From positions 682,001 to 746,000 of the forward strand of contig JAESUZ010001522.1 of the NCBI GenBank assembly GCA_017311185.1: 64,000 nt of DNA, in the 5' to 3' direction. Positions 36,118-49,134 of the stretch are shown here, in pieces. The notes beneath the pieces are model-generated. The model searched no databases, was not told where the DNA came from, and saw only the letters and a program-made list of their open reading frames with translations. This stretch comes from Proteles cristata cristata. Its lineage: Eukaryota; Chordata; Mammalia; Carnivora; Hyaenidae. The translations under genes were made by a program, and so were the position numbers. Position 1 is the stretch's first letter. The number at the start of each line of letters is the position of its first letter.

Positions 36118-37194
36118 GCTATGAATGGGCATATATCTGTATATACAATAAAGAAAGATGAGGGATGGTCTCTCAGTTCAAGAAATGGTTCTTGGTAAAT
36201 TTCATTACTTTTTGTGAAATAAACAACTCTTCCTGTAAATCCTGTCAGTGTTGGGCAGTTTAATGATCCATATGACCACAGTAGGATTAGTTAGTGCTGA
36301 GTTCTCCCAGAGGGCTCAAGGAAAACCCATATACAAGAAGAGTGGCAAGGTCTGTTTTATGAAAATCTTCATCAAGTAGGATAAAGAAGAGCACTGTCAC
36401 AAAGTTTGGATCTCAAAATATTTCACCATCTTTATAAGAAAACATTTTTTCAAGGTTCCGATAGTTTGATGTCATATTTTTATATCTTTTGACTTCCTAT
36501 GCTTGCCAAAGAGATTTAGAGAAGTGTATGTCGGAAAGTAAATTTGCAACACCAACACATTAGCATATTTTACTGAAAATCTACTCAACCATTACTTTCT
36601 AATGTCTATGGAGATGATATTTCTGTAGCTGAGGGTTCATTATTCTTTAAAAATAATAAAATACCCAGGAGTAAATTCACTTATGTATACCCATAATGAA
36701 CAACTGATAATGACTTATCATCTTATTTAAGAGTCACATAGGAATTTTATCATGGTACACTTTTTCCATGTTTTGAAGAAAGAACAAAAACACAGTAAAG
36801 GGACTCTAAATAGAAATATGATTTACATCTGATATGTTTGGATAGTCTCCAAAACCACAGTAGAATCTCTCTTCCTCTGATCAACTTCTGGTGCTGATCT
36901 TGCTATCATTTAGTTTTTCAAAGACTCAGATTCTCTTGTCAAAAGCACATTGATCTATCTCGGAACTGCTCTTTGTAACTCATAGTCATAATTTTAAGCA
37001 TTTCTTAGACAGCATGTTGTAGGATCCTTTGTACGGGGAGTATATGATGAGTATTTCTACATCTTGGTTGAAAAAATACACATTTTAAAAGACCAAGAAA
37101 TAATCATAGGAATATGGCTGCATTTCTAAGTATTTCAGAATTTAAAGAAGAATCTGCTAATTTAAATGCTGTGTATAATATGCAAGTGGTGTAC
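36118..37194. other. Single-copy AT-rich DNA
   Basis: No gene or repeat recognised. Confidence 0.45.
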
Positions 37195-37400
37195 CAGAGC
37201 ATAGGGTCAGTATCACATAGCTTAGACTCTGGGCCATATGGCCAACAGCTATATTATCCCAAATATGTATCTTAAACTTTTTAAGGCTCAATTTATTTAG
37301 CTGTAAAATGGGGGAAATATTACTCAACTCTTAGGGTTATTGTGAAGCTAAATGAGAATACTTGTCAATTGATTAGCACAATACCTGAGAAGCACTAAGA
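37195..37400 (+). repeat. MIR SINE relic
   Basis: Good MIR layout: ATTTAGCTGTAAAATGGGGG, TCTTAGGGTTATTGTGAAGC, TAAATGAGAATACTTGTCAA and GCACAATACCTGAGAAGCAC in order. Confidence 0.65.
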
Positions 37401-37523
37401 ATAAGTTGAAAAGGTAGTTGACTTATTATTATTAATTTGTAGATACCAGCTAGATATTTCCAGATATGAGTGCAATTATTGCAAATTAAACAGTGGAAAA
37501 ATCCATTTAAAAGAAAAAAATTT

Positions 37524-37724
37524 AATGTTTATTTATTTATTTTGAGAGAGGGAGAGAGAGAGCAGGGAGAAGGTCAGAGAGAGAGAGGAAAAAGAGAATC
37601 CCAAGTGAGCTCTGTGCTTCCAGTGCAAAGCCCGAGGTAGGGCTTAATCTCAGGAAGCATGAGATTATGGCCTGAGCCGAATCAAGAGCTGGACTGTCAA
37701 CTTACTGAGCCACCCAGGTAACCC
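37524..37724 (-). mobile_element. CAN-SINE, full length, old
   Basis: Tail TTTATTTATTTATTTTGAGAG on the left, GCTTCCAGTGCAAAGCCCGA in the middle, and head TACTGAGCCACCCAGGTAACCC at the right. A weak duplication TAAAAGAAAA / TAAAGGAAAA flanks it. Confidence 0.9.
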
Positions 37725-37739
37725 TAAAGGAAAACTTTT

Positions 37740-38204
37740 TTAATCTCAAAAATGTTGGTTAGAAATAGTTCTATCATTTAGTTCAGGTAATCTAGTTTAT
37801 TGATTTAAATTCTAGGATTGCATAGTGTTCAGAAAGCTCAAGACGAGATGCTAATTTTTAGAATACTGCAGTATAGATAAGAATGCTCAGAGAAGATTTT
37901 GAATGTAAGAGAGTTTTGAGTATAGGATGGAATTGACTATAGCACATCAATAATTAGAAAATATGCCTCTGATGATAATTTCTTCACAGTTGTGTAGGCT
38001 ATAATTAGTAATCTTTCAGATTACAAGGAAAATTAGTTGGTGCCATTTCATTCCAGTGCTAAGTGGACAGACATCATATATATATACATTAATTAACCAC
38101 TCAAGTGTTACTTCTGGAAGGAAACACCCCTGCTAAAATCGTATTTCCTGGATGGTTTCCAGCTTCACAAAACAAGGAAAGAACATTTTCTCTTTGGAGC
38201 ACAT
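37740..38204. other. Single-copy AT-rich DNA
   Basis: No gene or repeat recognised. Confidence 0.4.
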
Positions 38205-38219
38205 TTACGGTGTGATATA

Positions 38220-38426
38220 TTTTATTTCTGAGAGAGAGAGAGAGCATGCGAGAAGCATGAGCAGGGAAGGGTCAAAGAGAGAAGGAGACACAGAATCTGA
38301 AACAGGCTCCAGGCTCTGAGCTAGCTGTCAGCACAGAGCCCAACGCGGGGCTCAAACCCACGAACAATGAGATCATGACCTGAGCCGAAGTCAGTCGCTT
38401 AACCAACCGAGACACCGTGGCGCCCC
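38220..38426 (-). mobile_element. CAN-SINE, full length
   Basis: Tail TTTATTTCTGAGAGAGAGAG, body CTCTGAGCTAGCTGTCAGCA and CCCAACGCGGGGCTCAAACC. Head ACCGAGACACCGTGGCGCCCC ends at 38426. The flanks TTACGGTGTGATA / TTACTCTGTGAAA are only roughly alike. Confidence 0.94.
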
Positions 38427-39050
38427 TTACTCTGTGAAATTTCTACTCTAGTTAGTGTGGGAGTTTGGAGATGTGTCTCCCACAGGCACCTAACCATTCT
38501 GGGTCCCTAACCCAGGATAAGAGAGTTCATCTGTAGCTAAAGGGTGAAAAGAGACAGATGCAGCCCAGATGATCAATGTCAGCCAGAGAAAGATTTGCTG
38601 TGGTTCATTCTGAGGAGGGAACTGGAAGGTCAGCATTTCTTCATTCCATCCTTTTATGAACTGAAGCCACAAACCCCTCTCTACCCTCCCACTTCTAACT
38701 CCTACTCCCCTACCAGTTCCCTCAAGCAAAAGCTGGTTGAAATAAGTTAATTGACAGCCTGAGGAAGAGTCGAAAGAAAGGAAAAGCAAACAGGACGCAT
38801 AGGAAAATTAAAGTGGTAGAAAGACAGGCAGGATTTCAGATGAAAAGAAAAAAAATATGGCGGTACACTAATGTGGAAGGACTTACTGATACCAACCTGA
38901 GATAGAAAGGATATGGATTCAAGGGTGGATTGAGGGAAAACATAAAGAAAGTTTACATCACTGGATTCCTTCCATGTACTTAAATTTTCTTTGTGAACAT
39001 GTCTTTCCAATTATTGAGAACATATCTAAGGACTTTCAGTCGTATTATTG
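38427..39050. other. Single-copy DNA
   Basis: No gene or repeat recognised. A 99-codon minus open frame (38490-38789) overlaps a 68-codon plus one and has no known motif. Confidence 0.4.
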
Positions 39051-39426
39051 TGTTATTTAGCTCGGGTGCTATAACAAGTTCCCATACATTGGGTGGCTTA
39101 AGTGGCCTTTCTTTCTCACAATTCTGGGGGCTGAGAAGTGCAAGATCAAGGTGCTGGAATATCTGGTTTTTGATGAGGGCCCTCCTGGCTTGTAGACAGC
39201 CAGTCTTCACATTATGTCCCTAGACAGTACGGAGGAAGAGAGAGGAGGATCTGAACCCTCCTTTCCCTCCTTATAAGGCCACCAGTCCCATCAGGGAATT
39301 CCACTCCCATGACCATACCAACTCAAAGGCTCCTCTTACAAACATTGTCATATTGGGGATTATTAGTGCTTCAACATGTGAATTTTGGTAGTGCTGGGTG
39401 GGGGCCACATTTGTCCATAGCAATAC
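39051..39426 (-). mobile_element. MaLR-type LTR relic (MLT1/MST-like)
   Basis: The plus strand reads as a reversed MaLR LTR: TGTTATTTAGCTCGGGTGCT, ATAACAAGTTCCCATACATT, GGGTGGCTTAAG, CCTTATAAGGCCACCAGTCC and TTCAACATGTGAATTTTGG, ending in the decayed reverse of the LTR start. It is ancient and non-coding, with no internal region beside it. Confidence 0.75.
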
Positions 39427-39774
39427 CATGACTGGCTCAGAAAAAGTGAGTGTTGAAGGAGTGAGACATCGCTGGCCACTAGGGTGCTGTGTGCTGTTGT
39501 CAGGAGGATTGACTTTTCCACTTCTTATCTTTGGTTTCAAGTTTCCTATTGTCTTTCTACAATGATGTCATTGAGTGTACAAAAACAATACATTGATTTG
39601 TAAAACATTAAACATTATTTCCTCAACAGAGGAATAACAGAGAGGAATATTTTATTAATGTCTCATTTTCCTTTCCTGTTTACCTTCTAGAATGTAATAC
39701 TTTTTTTCATGTTTTCAAAGGTTATTTGTGTACTTTTTCTTTTCTCTCCATTTCAGAAACAGTGATCCCAGAAG

Positions 39775-39900
39775 CACTGTGTAAGCTCTGGGATGGAGTG
39801 TTCTAAAGTGTTGGACAGATCCAGGTTCAAATCCTAGCTCTCTCTCTTTCTAGTTCATTTTACCTCATTCAAGTTGGGAAAATTGAGTAAGAGAATTTAA
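39775..39900 (+). repeat. MIR-like SINE relic
   Basis: GGACAGATCCAGGTTCAAAT and CCTAGCTCTCTC resemble the MIR core (AGACTGCCTGGGTTCAAATCC type). Confidence 0.45.
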
Positions 39901-40380
39901 CACAAAATATGTATGAATTAAATGGCAAACAATAAACCCTTACTGACAGCTTTGTTAGTGTTTTCTGTTTTCCTATATTTGGAAAGCTCTGGACAATTAA
40001 ATTTATGCCAGTATGCAAACATAGACAAAATTACATATTTGTTCTACTGAGTTGAGTAAATTTACAGTCCCCTTGAAAAAGCATCCAATTCCTATCAACA
40101 CACAAGAGCAAGCAACCATGAACTCCATGTAAAGGTGACTTCTGAACAATCGAGATGCATTATACCTACTCTTAGAGTCTATTTCTGAATTATTTTCCAT
40201 CTTATTGGATACTACCATATTTTCTAAAAATTGTCATTTCTTCCTCTCTTTCCATCACCCTCTGACAATCAGTCATCAGGTCCTTTTAACTCTGTCCTCT
40301 GATTATTTTGGAAACCCATCCTCTTCACACCTACTGCCATTGTGTCATTTCTTACCTAGGTTATCACAGTGGCCTTTCAA

Positions 40381-40429
40381 ACAGTTAGTTAGTTAGTTAG
40401 TTTGTTTGTTTGTTTGTTTGTTCATTCAT
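40381..40429. repeat. Compound microsatellite (GTTA)n(GTTT)n
   Basis: Four to five GTTA units pass into five GTTT units and then TCATTCATTC. It lies within the L2 fragment. Confidence 0.95.
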
Positions 40430-40564
40430 TCCACTTTGCTCTCTAATCTATCCTTTGCCCCTTGGCATTTTAAAAGAGCAAATCTGATCATGTTTCTCCT
40501 ACCTAAATCTTGCCCACTGGCTCTCTATACCTTATACAATTCATGATAAGATTCTTAGGTTGGC

Positions 40565-41050
40565 CTGCCACATACTGCTTGTTGTCTTCTAATTACCCAT
40601 TTTCCCCTTTCCTTTAGTAATAGAACCCCTCCCTCATTTTTAGGAGGCCCATACCTGCCCACACTGAAGGTTACATGCCCCAGCCTTCCTTGTAGTTCAT
40701 CATGACTGTTTGCCTCAGTGCTGGCCAGTAGAATGGACGAAAGAGTGTCATGTACCATTTATGCTAAGTGTCCTTAAAGTGAGGCAACATGTCCTTCTTT
40801 ATCCTTCCTTTCTTGATAAATAGATTGTAGATATGAGAGTTGAAGCTAGATCAGCAGTTTGAATTTGTGAGTGGGATGCTCAAGATAGTGGAACAGCAAA
40901 AGAGAACCTAAATTTATAAGGATCAGGGCTTCCAAACTTGCCTTAGACTGGCTTCCTCAGGTAATAACTTAAGTATGAGAGAAATAAACTTCTGTCCTAT
41001 ATATGTCAATATTACTTTGAATTAGTGACACATTTAAGCAAGCTAAATCC
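40565..41050 (+). repeat. Old interspersed repeat inserted in L2, family uncertain
   Basis: The segment ends with ATGAGAGAAATAAACTTCTG, a terminus I associate with an LTR/MER-type mammalian repeat. It separates two collinear L2 blocks, which supports insertion. No coding capacity. Confidence 0.4.
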
Positions 41051-41520
41051 TGAAATAGATCTCATCCATTACCTTTCGAAGTCCTGTTTACTTTTTGTAT
41101 TTTGAATTCCATCTCTTTACTACTGGGCATTTTTTCTACAACAATACTGATCTTGGAGTGATTTCAGTCTTACTGCTTTTTGTTCGTGTTGTTCTCACAT
41201 ACTTGCACTTCTAGTCTTCCTCATTTGGATTTTAGAATTCTTACTTGATTTTAAATACCCGGTTAAAGCATCATCTCCCATAAGTACTCACCAACGATCT
41301 CCCTTATGCCCTCAAAAGTAATTTTGCTTTTTCTTCATGTCTTACAACTTCCTCTGTTGTACAGGATTACATTATTTCACAGTTCAGGCACATGACAATT
41401 ACTTATTTGTATGTGTCCTTTTCCTCACTACTCCTTGGGGACATTGTTTCTACTTTATACATTTGCTGTGTCCAGCAGTAACCTGTAATTACTAAGTGAT
41501 TAATAAAACTTTGTTGAAGC

Positions 41521-42025
41521 ATGGTTTTGATTGTATAGGGCATAACCATATTTCTGGAGATGATTTCAGATAAAAATAATGGCTCATAGTCACTGTTTCT
41601 CAATTCAAAGGAAAAAAGCATATTTAGTTGTTACATGAGGGACAGTTAAAAATGTTCAATGTCTCTGTGGCATGTTATTAAAAAGACTGCATGACTTTAT
41701 TTCAGATACTACAGTCTGTTTTGAAATGCTTCATGATGAAGAATGTTGCCTCTCTGATCAATGTTATGACATTAAAATAGCATTTATTTCCAATGTAATA
41801 AAATTGACTACAATCATAAAAGAAGAAGTTTAGATATATCTGTTACCTTTTTAAAACACAACTTCCTAACAAAGTTTTTTTCTTGTATAAAGTTTTGTAC
41901 CCAACTTTTCCCCTCTAAATGTTTCAGAGTATTTTCCCATGTTTTCAAGTTGCCCTCAAAACCATTTAAAAAATACCTGCCATAGCATTCACTTAATGGC
42001 TTCTATGCTTTATTTAACAGCTCTA
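41521..42025. other. Single-copy AT-rich DNA
   Basis: No gene or repeat recognised. Confidence 0.4.
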
Positions 42026-42645
42026 CTTTCTGTTCTCATGTATTTGCCTAGGCTGGACATTTCATAAAAATGGAATCATGCAATATGTGGTCTTTAGTGA
42101 CTGGCTTTTTTCAGTTTACATAATGCTTTCAAGGTTCACTGATATTGTATCAGCATATATCAGTACTTCATTCCTTTTATTGCTTAATAATGTACCATTG
42201 TATGTCTACATCACATTGTGTTTAACCACTCATCAGCTGATGGATATTTACAATGTTTCCATTTCTTGGCTGTTATGAATACAAATGGCATGAGCATTCA
42301 TGGACAAGTTTTTGTGTAGACATGTTTTCCTTTCTCTTGGGTATATGCCTAGAAATGGGATTGCAGAATCATATAGTAACTCCATCTTTAACATTTTGAG
42401 GAACTATTAAACTGTTTTCCAAAATGGCTGTACCAATTTTCATTCCCTCCAGCAATGTATTAGCATTCCACTTCCTCCACATCCTCACTACTGGTGGTTG
42501 TTGTTATTGGTATTTTGAGTATAGCCATCCTAGTGAGTGTGAAGTGGTATTCTCATTGCAGTTTTAATTTCTTGTCCCAAATGACTAGTCCCTGTTGAGC
42601 ACCTCATCGTGTGCTTATTGACCACTTTTATGTATTTGAAAAGTC
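42026..42645 (-). mobile_element. Old L1 ORF2 3' region, reverse orientation
   Basis: On the plus strand: CTGGACATTTCATAAAAATG, GAATCATGCAATATGTGGTC, TGATGGATATTTACAATG and TTGAGGAACTATTAAACTG, then GTTGAGCACCTCATCGTG. This is the reversed ORF2 end of an L1M-type element and has many lesions. Confidence 0.85.
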
Positions 42646-43635
42646 TAATTTATTTCTGTAACAAATCTCACCAGTCTACTCATAGAATTCGTGTGCAATA
42701 CCGCAGGGTTAGTTCATTCTGGAGAGATTCAGTGTCACAAATCTTAAGATGGGGAAGGAAGGAAAATTTCAAATGAAGTACCCTTAGTTTACAGTTAAAT
42801 GAAATAATAGCTAGAGAGGTGAAGTGGCCTAGGAATTGAAAGCAATGATTACATTCAAATCACTATCGTCTCTTTGCAAAACACAAAGAAGCAGGGTAGC
42901 TTGGCAATGATATAAACTCTCATTTTACACTTGAGTGTTTTGGTAGCAAGAGAATTGAATATAACAGATAGTAGAAAAGCATTCTATTTTACTTTTAGCT
43001 ACTGAAAGAAATGGGTAGTAGCTTGAATCTGTACAATTTATCTCAGTTGATGACCTAGACCTAACAATTCATCCTCTGTCCGTAACAAAGCATGGTACTA
43101 ATAGATTTCAAACATATCACTCAGGGAAAGATATTTAGCTTGTCTGTTGCTGGATTAGGACCAGGATATTAAATTCTTAGATTCCTGACTCATTGGGTTG
43201 GTAAACTTTTAGCTAAACACTACCCTGCACCCTCTTTATTGGATCTTTCCAGGAAGCAGTGTTGTTTTCAGTCCTTGATGCAATTATTTTGAGAATCATT
43301 CATCCTAATAAAATCACACTCAGGAAATGTTAAAATACTTTTTTTTTTTAAGAAAAAGGCAGGCTGTATATAATTTGCTGTTTGCACAGATGAAGTTGTA
43401 CAGACTACACAGAATAATGACATGCAATCCATTAGCGTTTGTGGCTGACTTGTTTTCTCCCAAAGATTAGTATTTAGAATTTCTAAACCTAAGATATGTC
43501 TGAGATTCACAGGACTAATATGCAGTATTGTGTCTATCAAAGCCATTTTACATCAAAGAGGCAGTCAAGTATAATCTTTCTTTTCAAGTTGCAAGAATTA
43601 AACATAAGTCACATTTATCTAAGGGAACTAACTTT
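42646..43635. other. Single-copy DNA with a MIR-like relic
   Basis: No gene seen. The part at 42765-42880 (AGTTTACAGTTAAATGAAAT, AGAGAGGTGAAGTGGCCTAG) resembles a reversed MIR. Confidence 0.4.
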
Positions 43636-45384
43636 CTTTTTTTAAGTTTTTATTTAAATTCCTGTTAGTTAACATACAGTATAATATTAGTTTCAAGTGT
43701 ACACTATAGTAATCTAAGAATTCCATACAACATCCAATACTCATCACAAGTGCTCTCCTTAATTCCCATCACCTATTTCACTCAAACCCAAACCAATTAC
43801 CCCTCTGGCAACCAGCAGTTTGTTCTCTATAGTTGAGTCTGTTTCTTGGTTTTTTCCCCCTCTTTTTTCCCCTTGGCCTGTTTCTTTTGTTTTTTAAATT
43901 CCACATATGGGTGAAATCCTATTGTGTTTTCATTTCTCTGACTAATTTTTGTTTAGTATAATACTCTCTAGCTCCATCCATGTCATTGCAAATGGCAAGA
44001 TTTGATTCATTTTATGGCTGAGTAAATTCCATTGTATATATATACACCACATCTTCTTTATCCAGTCGATGTTCATCAGTCCATCAGTTCATCAGTCGAT
44101 GGACCATCCATGTCCATCAATTCATCAGTCGATGGACACCTGGGCTATTTCCATATTTTGGTTATTATAGATAATGATGTTATAAACATCATGGTGCATG
44201 TATCCCTTCAAATCAGTATTTTTGTATTATCTGGGTAAATACCTAGTAGTGCAATTCCTTGATCATAGAGTAGGTCTATTTTTAACTTTTTGAGGAACCT
44301 TCATACTGTATTCCACAGTGGTTGCACTAGTTTGCATTTCCATCAATAGTGCAAGAGGGTTCCCCTTTCTCCACATCCTTGCTAGCATCTGTTGTTTCTT
44401 ATGCTGTGAATTTTAGTCATTCTGACAGATGTGAGACAATATCTCATTGTAGTTTTGATTTATGTTTCCTTGATGATTGGTGATATTGAACATCTTTTCA
44501 TGTGTCTATTGGCTATCTGTATATTATCTTTGGAAAAAATGGCTATTTATATCTTTGTCCATTTTAAAATTTGATTATTCATTTTTGAATGTTGAATTTT
44601 TAAGTTCTTTATATATTTTGGATACTAACTCTTTATCAGATATGTCATTTACAAGTATCTTCTCCCATTCCAAGTGTTACCTTTTAGTTTTGTTGATTGC
44701 TTCCTGCCTTGAGCAGAAGCTTTTTATACCAATGAAGTCTAAATAGTTTACTTTTGCTTGTGTTCCTTTATCTCAGGAAACATTATCTAGTAAGAAGTTG
44801 CTACACCAATGTCAGATAGGTGTTCTCTAGGATTTTGCTTGCGATCTCTAGGATTTTGATGGCTTTCTGTCTCAGATTTAGGTCTTTAATCCATTTTGAA
44901 TTTATTTTTGTGGATGGTATAAGAAAGTGATCCAGCTTCATTCTTTTGCATGTTGTTATCCAGTTTTCCCAATACCCAACACCATTTGTTAAAGAGATGG
45001 TCTTTTTTTTTTTTTCCATTGCATAGTCTTTCCTGCTTTGTGGAAGATGAGTTGAGCATATAGTTGTGGGTACTTTTCTGGTCTTTCTATTCTGGTCCAT
45101 TGATCTACATGTCTATTTTTGTGCCAGTACCATATTCTTTTGATCGCTACAGCTTTGTAATATGACTTGAAGTCCAGAATAGTGATGCCTCAACTTTGCT
45201 TTTCTTTTTCAAGGTTTCTTTGGCTACTCAAGGTCTTTTGTGGTTCCATACAAATTTTACAATTGTTTGTTGTAGCTCTGCGAAAAGTGCTTTTGGTATT
45301 TTGATAGGGATTTCATTAAATATGTAAGTTGCTTTGGGTAGTATAGACATTTTAAAAATATTTGTTCTTCCAATTCTTGGGCTA
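43636..45384 (-). mobile_element. L1 3' end, about 1.75 kb, reverse orientation
   Basis: A poly(T) run at 43636-43643 marks the 3' end. Then follow a reversed 3' UTR (CCTGTTAGTTAACATACAGT) and ORF2 C-terminal sequence. Minus-strand peptides such as [12 protein letters not shown] and [21 protein letters not shown] are typical of L1 ORF2, but the frame is repeatedly broken. It is 5'-truncated at about 45384. It is much older than the elements at 1-2555 and 57128. Confidence 0.92.
44081..44136. repeat. Local 33-base-period duplication inside L1
   Basis: A 23-base unit starting CCATCAGTTCATCAGTCGAT at 44081-44103 recurs at 44114-44136 with one mismatch, separated by 10 bases. A partial third relic (CCAGTCGATGTTCATCAGT) precedes it. 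Confidence 0.85.
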
Positions 45385-46519
45385 GCTTTAATTTTAATGG
45401 CAGATAACATCTCATGAGTCAGTGAGTGAAACTGGACTGAGAATCTTGTTATTACCCATAGCAGGGCCACCTACGAACTACATATATAAAAAGGACAGTT
45501 AACTAGAGATTTTTGCCTTTGAATAGCAATAGCTACTAATGGAGGGAATATTTCAATGATTATGCTTTATGTCAGAAAAGCTACTATATTTTCAATATTA
45601 TATATCCTATATATATTTTATATACTCCATAGTCTAGAGCTCAAACATAAAATACTAGATTGCAACAAATATAAATTTTGTTATTGAAAAGATGTTCAGG
45701 ATTTAATTATATTAGTACATCATTTCTTCAGGTGATATATTTTCTTTATTTTTGTATTATTTATCATTTCATTTTTCTCAACATAGAATAATTTGAGTAC
45801 AACTAAAGGACTACAATTGTCAGAGACATTTGAAACAATTTCACTATTTTTTGTGTGTTTCTCTGAAATCGCTTAAATGTTATGTATCCTAGATCTTTAA
45901 TGTTATTGAAATCAAACTAGTCACACAATAAATTCTTCTAGATAAATATGTTAAAAAAATTTGTGAACTTCAATCTTTTTATAAGTCTGCTTTCTCTTTT
46001 GTGACCCATGAAAATTTTCACAGGATTCAACTTCATTCTCTATGCTTTCTTTTATGAACACTTTTCATATTAAAGACAATGAAATATAGCAATTATTATT
46101 TTTATTTAAAAAATGGCCTATTCTGAATCTAACTATAAAAGATGAAAATATTCCAAACTTGCCTGTGCTAGTCATAATTGCAATATGAATACTGATATTG
46201 ATTACATATTAAATTTGTTATGAAATAAAGACACTCTTCAGAATTTAGGTTAGTTGGGACCTTTCAGTCACATAGAGGCCATATCAAATCCTTCCCTTCT
46301 CAAGGGAAATTTCATCACAAATGACTGACTGAAATCTAAGTTATAATAATTTAAAAATATTGAAGGGTTTCTATCTCAGAAATGTCTCCTCTCTCTCTGT
46401 GCTTAATTTTACTCACATATATTGAAAGGTGAGTACCAGTTTAAACTTTTTGTTTCTTTGCTAATTTTTTGTTCATTTATTCTTTAACAATTATTGACCA
46501 TTTACAATAACAACCAAGA
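45385..46519. other. Single-copy, very AT-rich DNA
   Basis: About 1.1 kb with no gene or repeat recognised. Confidence 0.45.
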
Positions 46520-47040
46520 AACTGTCTGAAATCTGTGAAAGACAGGATTAAATTCCGAACTGATCCTGTTCACAATCTACTAGGGTGACTAATTCATGCA
46601 TAAGTTAAATGCAAGGGAAATAAACTATTTTCTCTTCCCTCTATTTCTCTTCTGTGGCTGTGAAACAGGCAAATCATAAATAAGATTTGAATGTTATTAG
46701 CTAAAATGAGAATTTAATTCTAGTCGATTCTGATGCTAAATACCATGCTATGATTTAGAGATGTAGTAATTTGCATAATGTATCCCTTCTTTTAAGCATT
46801 TACAGGCCTGTGTGGAGTCAGGTGTATCAACAGATGCTTCTATACAATTTGATAAGTGTCATAATAGCGGAAAGTCCAGAATAAGTAGAGAAAACACAGG
46901 AGAGAGACTACAGTGGCCTGGACATGTTTCCAGAGGAAAGAACTTTAAATGTGGCTCTAAGGTTCTGAGGGTAAACACAGATATATATCCAGGTGGACTG
47001 AGAATGGATTGAGAGTGGGAAGAACAAATCAGAAGCATAG
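46520..47040 (-). repeat. Possible L2/MIR-like relic
   Basis: TGTTCACAATCTACTAGGGT, AATTTGATAAGTGTCATAAT and TTTCCAGAGGAAAGAAC roughly follow the order of a reversed L2 3' region. Very diverged. Confidence 0.35.
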
Positions 47041-47469
47041 ATATGGAATTTTCATGTAGCTACATGCATGGAGATGATCTCAGAAAATCTTGATAAAATG
47101 TAAAATCATCTTTTTGTTCTTGCTGTTGTTGTTATCCAGAAATTAACATAATAGACACTCCAGAATAAGCCTGTGAAGTGGTTCTCATCTTCTATTTTAT
47201 TTATTTGTGAATTGCATGTATTTTAAGTACATATTTCTTTCATGTTAAGGAAATAATTTTTCTCTCTAATTTATTAGAACTGTTAGCCTCTAAAGGAGAA
47301 TCATCTTCGCATTGAGATCCTGACTAAATCAGTGCATATCTGAGAGGGGTGGGAAAATTGTAGAAAACTGAGGGGTCTGGACAGAGAAAGAAGGAACAAG
47401 GTGACAACATTGTCTTTGTCCAATATATGCCTAATCAAATAGAGTTGTAAATTAAAAGCCCTTCAAAAG

Positions 47470-48505
47470 TAGAAGTGCTATCAGTCCAACATTCAATGGT
47501 TAATAAGTGTGTAAAAGATGCCCAACATCTGCAGTCATCAGGTAAATTCCAATTAAAACCACTGTATCTCACTATACACCACCAAAAGGTCTAAAATCAA
47601 AAGGTCTGACAATACCAAGAGGAAATGGAATGACCTCATATTGTTGGTAGGAGGTAAAATGGTACAAACACTTTGGAAAATAATTTGGTAGATATTTTAC
47701 AGTGAAACATACCATATGAACCAGCAATCCCACTCTTAGGCAATTACCCAAAGTAAATTAAAACACACCCACACAAATGTTTGTACATGAATGATCATAG
47801 CAGTGTTATTTATAATTGCCCCAAACTGTAAACAACCAATATGTCCATCACAGGTGAATGAATAAGCAAATGATAGTTTAGCCATATGATGGGATACTGT
47901 TCAGCTAAAAGGAACAAGCTACTGTTGCACACAACATAGATACATCTCAAAATCATATTCCAAGCAAGGAAAGAAAAAGAAAGAAGGAAAAGAAAAAAAA
48001 AAGACACAAAATCTAATTTCCTTTGTATGAAATTTTATTTTTTTTATTTTTTAAAAATATTTTTTATTTATATCTAGGAGAGAGAGACAGCGTGAGCAGG
48101 GGAGGGTCAGAGAGAGAGGGAGTCACAGACTGAAACAGGCTCCAGGCTCTGAGCTGGCAGTCAGCACAGAGCCCGACGCGGGGCTCTAACCCACGAACCG
48201 TGAGATCATGACCTAAGCGAAAGTCAGACGCTTAACCGACTAAGCCACCCAGGCGCCCCCTTTGTATGAAATTTTAAATCTATATAAATCTATGGGGACT
48301 ATAGCTCAGTGGTAGCCTAGGGTAGGGGCTAGTGAGATTGACCACAAAGAGGCACAAGGAAACATTTTGTGCTGATGGAGATATTTTATATCATGATTGA
48401 GGTGGTAGTTACCTAAGTATATATATAACTGAGAACTGCCTAAACTGTATGCTTAATATTGATGCATTTGTTGCATATGAAATAAGCCTCAGTAAATTTA
48501 ATTAA
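47470..48505 (+). mobile_element. Old L1 3' end, forward orientation, split by a young SINE
   Basis: ORF2 C-terminal sequence is followed by a decayed 3' UTR. Words such as AAAAGATGCCCAACATCTGC, CATATGAACCAGCAATCCCA, CATAGCAGTGTTATTTATAA and ATATGTCCATCACAGGTGAA are typical of L1ME-type elements. After the SINE, AGCTCAGTGGTAGCCTAGGG and GGTGGTAGTTACCTAAGTAT continue it. Confidence 0.85.
48038..48259 (-). mobile_element. CAN-SINE, full length, young subfamily
   Basis: Reverse-strand copy with intact CpGs. Tail TTTTATTTATATCTAGGAGAG, body GAGCTGGCAGTCAGCACAGA and head CCGACTAAGCCACCCAGGCG. Perfect 17-bp duplication CTTTGTATGAAATTTTA at 48021-48037 and 48260-48276. Confidence 0.97.
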
Positions 48506-49125
48506 CAATGAGATGAAAAATCCTTAACAGAGAAACTAATTACCGAGATTGAGACCTTTCATGATATAGAGTGAATTTTCGTTAAACAAGCAAATAATTT
48601 GTTTTGAATAATTGATGGCACAATAGCCAGGAGCAAGTGTGGTGTTCAACTTATGGTTATACTCTTTATCTACTAGATGATGCTACACTCTACATCATCT
48701 CTTAATCCAAACCCAATTCTAGCTTTTAAACTGTTCACTATGTGAGGGGCAGGCAGTAGCGAGATTAGACAAAGATGATTTGAGAGTTTTGTGTGGAAAA
48801 AAGGAATGATAATTCTATGCATTGTTCACATTGTTGTTATAAAGGTACAACCTTACAAATTGATTGAGACACATTTCATTCTCAGGTATCTCATTCACAA
48901 TCAATACCCAGGTTTTAAGGCTTTATTTCAAATAATTTGTTATTGATACCTCACTCAAATATAAAAGTAGCACAATTCTAGCAGAGTTCTAGGAAATTTC
49001 ATGAAAAGGCAACTGAATGTATTTTACATGATCCAGATAGAAATACATAAAATGAAAGCTTTTAAAGGTTAGTACTTTCACTGTTTGGTAGTTCCAAATA
49101 CCCAAGCTACCCCAACTTTCACCTT
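48506..49125. other. Single-copy AT-rich DNA
   Basis: No gene or repeat recognised. Confidence 0.4.
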
Positions 49126-49134
49126 GCACATTTA

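Larger units (their letters stand above)
40225..41520 (+). mobile_element. L2 LINE 3' end, interrupted by another old repeat
   Basis: At 40225-40560, TAGGTTATCACAGTGGCC, AAGAGCAAATCTGATCATGT and TTGCCCACTGGCTCTCTATA give the L2 3' ORF order. The terminal part resumes at about 41085 (AAAGCATCATCTCCC, CTCCTTGGGGACATTGTTTC) and ends near 41518 (TTAATAAAACTTTGTTGAA). Between about 40565 and 41050 lies a different old repeat. Confidence 0.65.
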
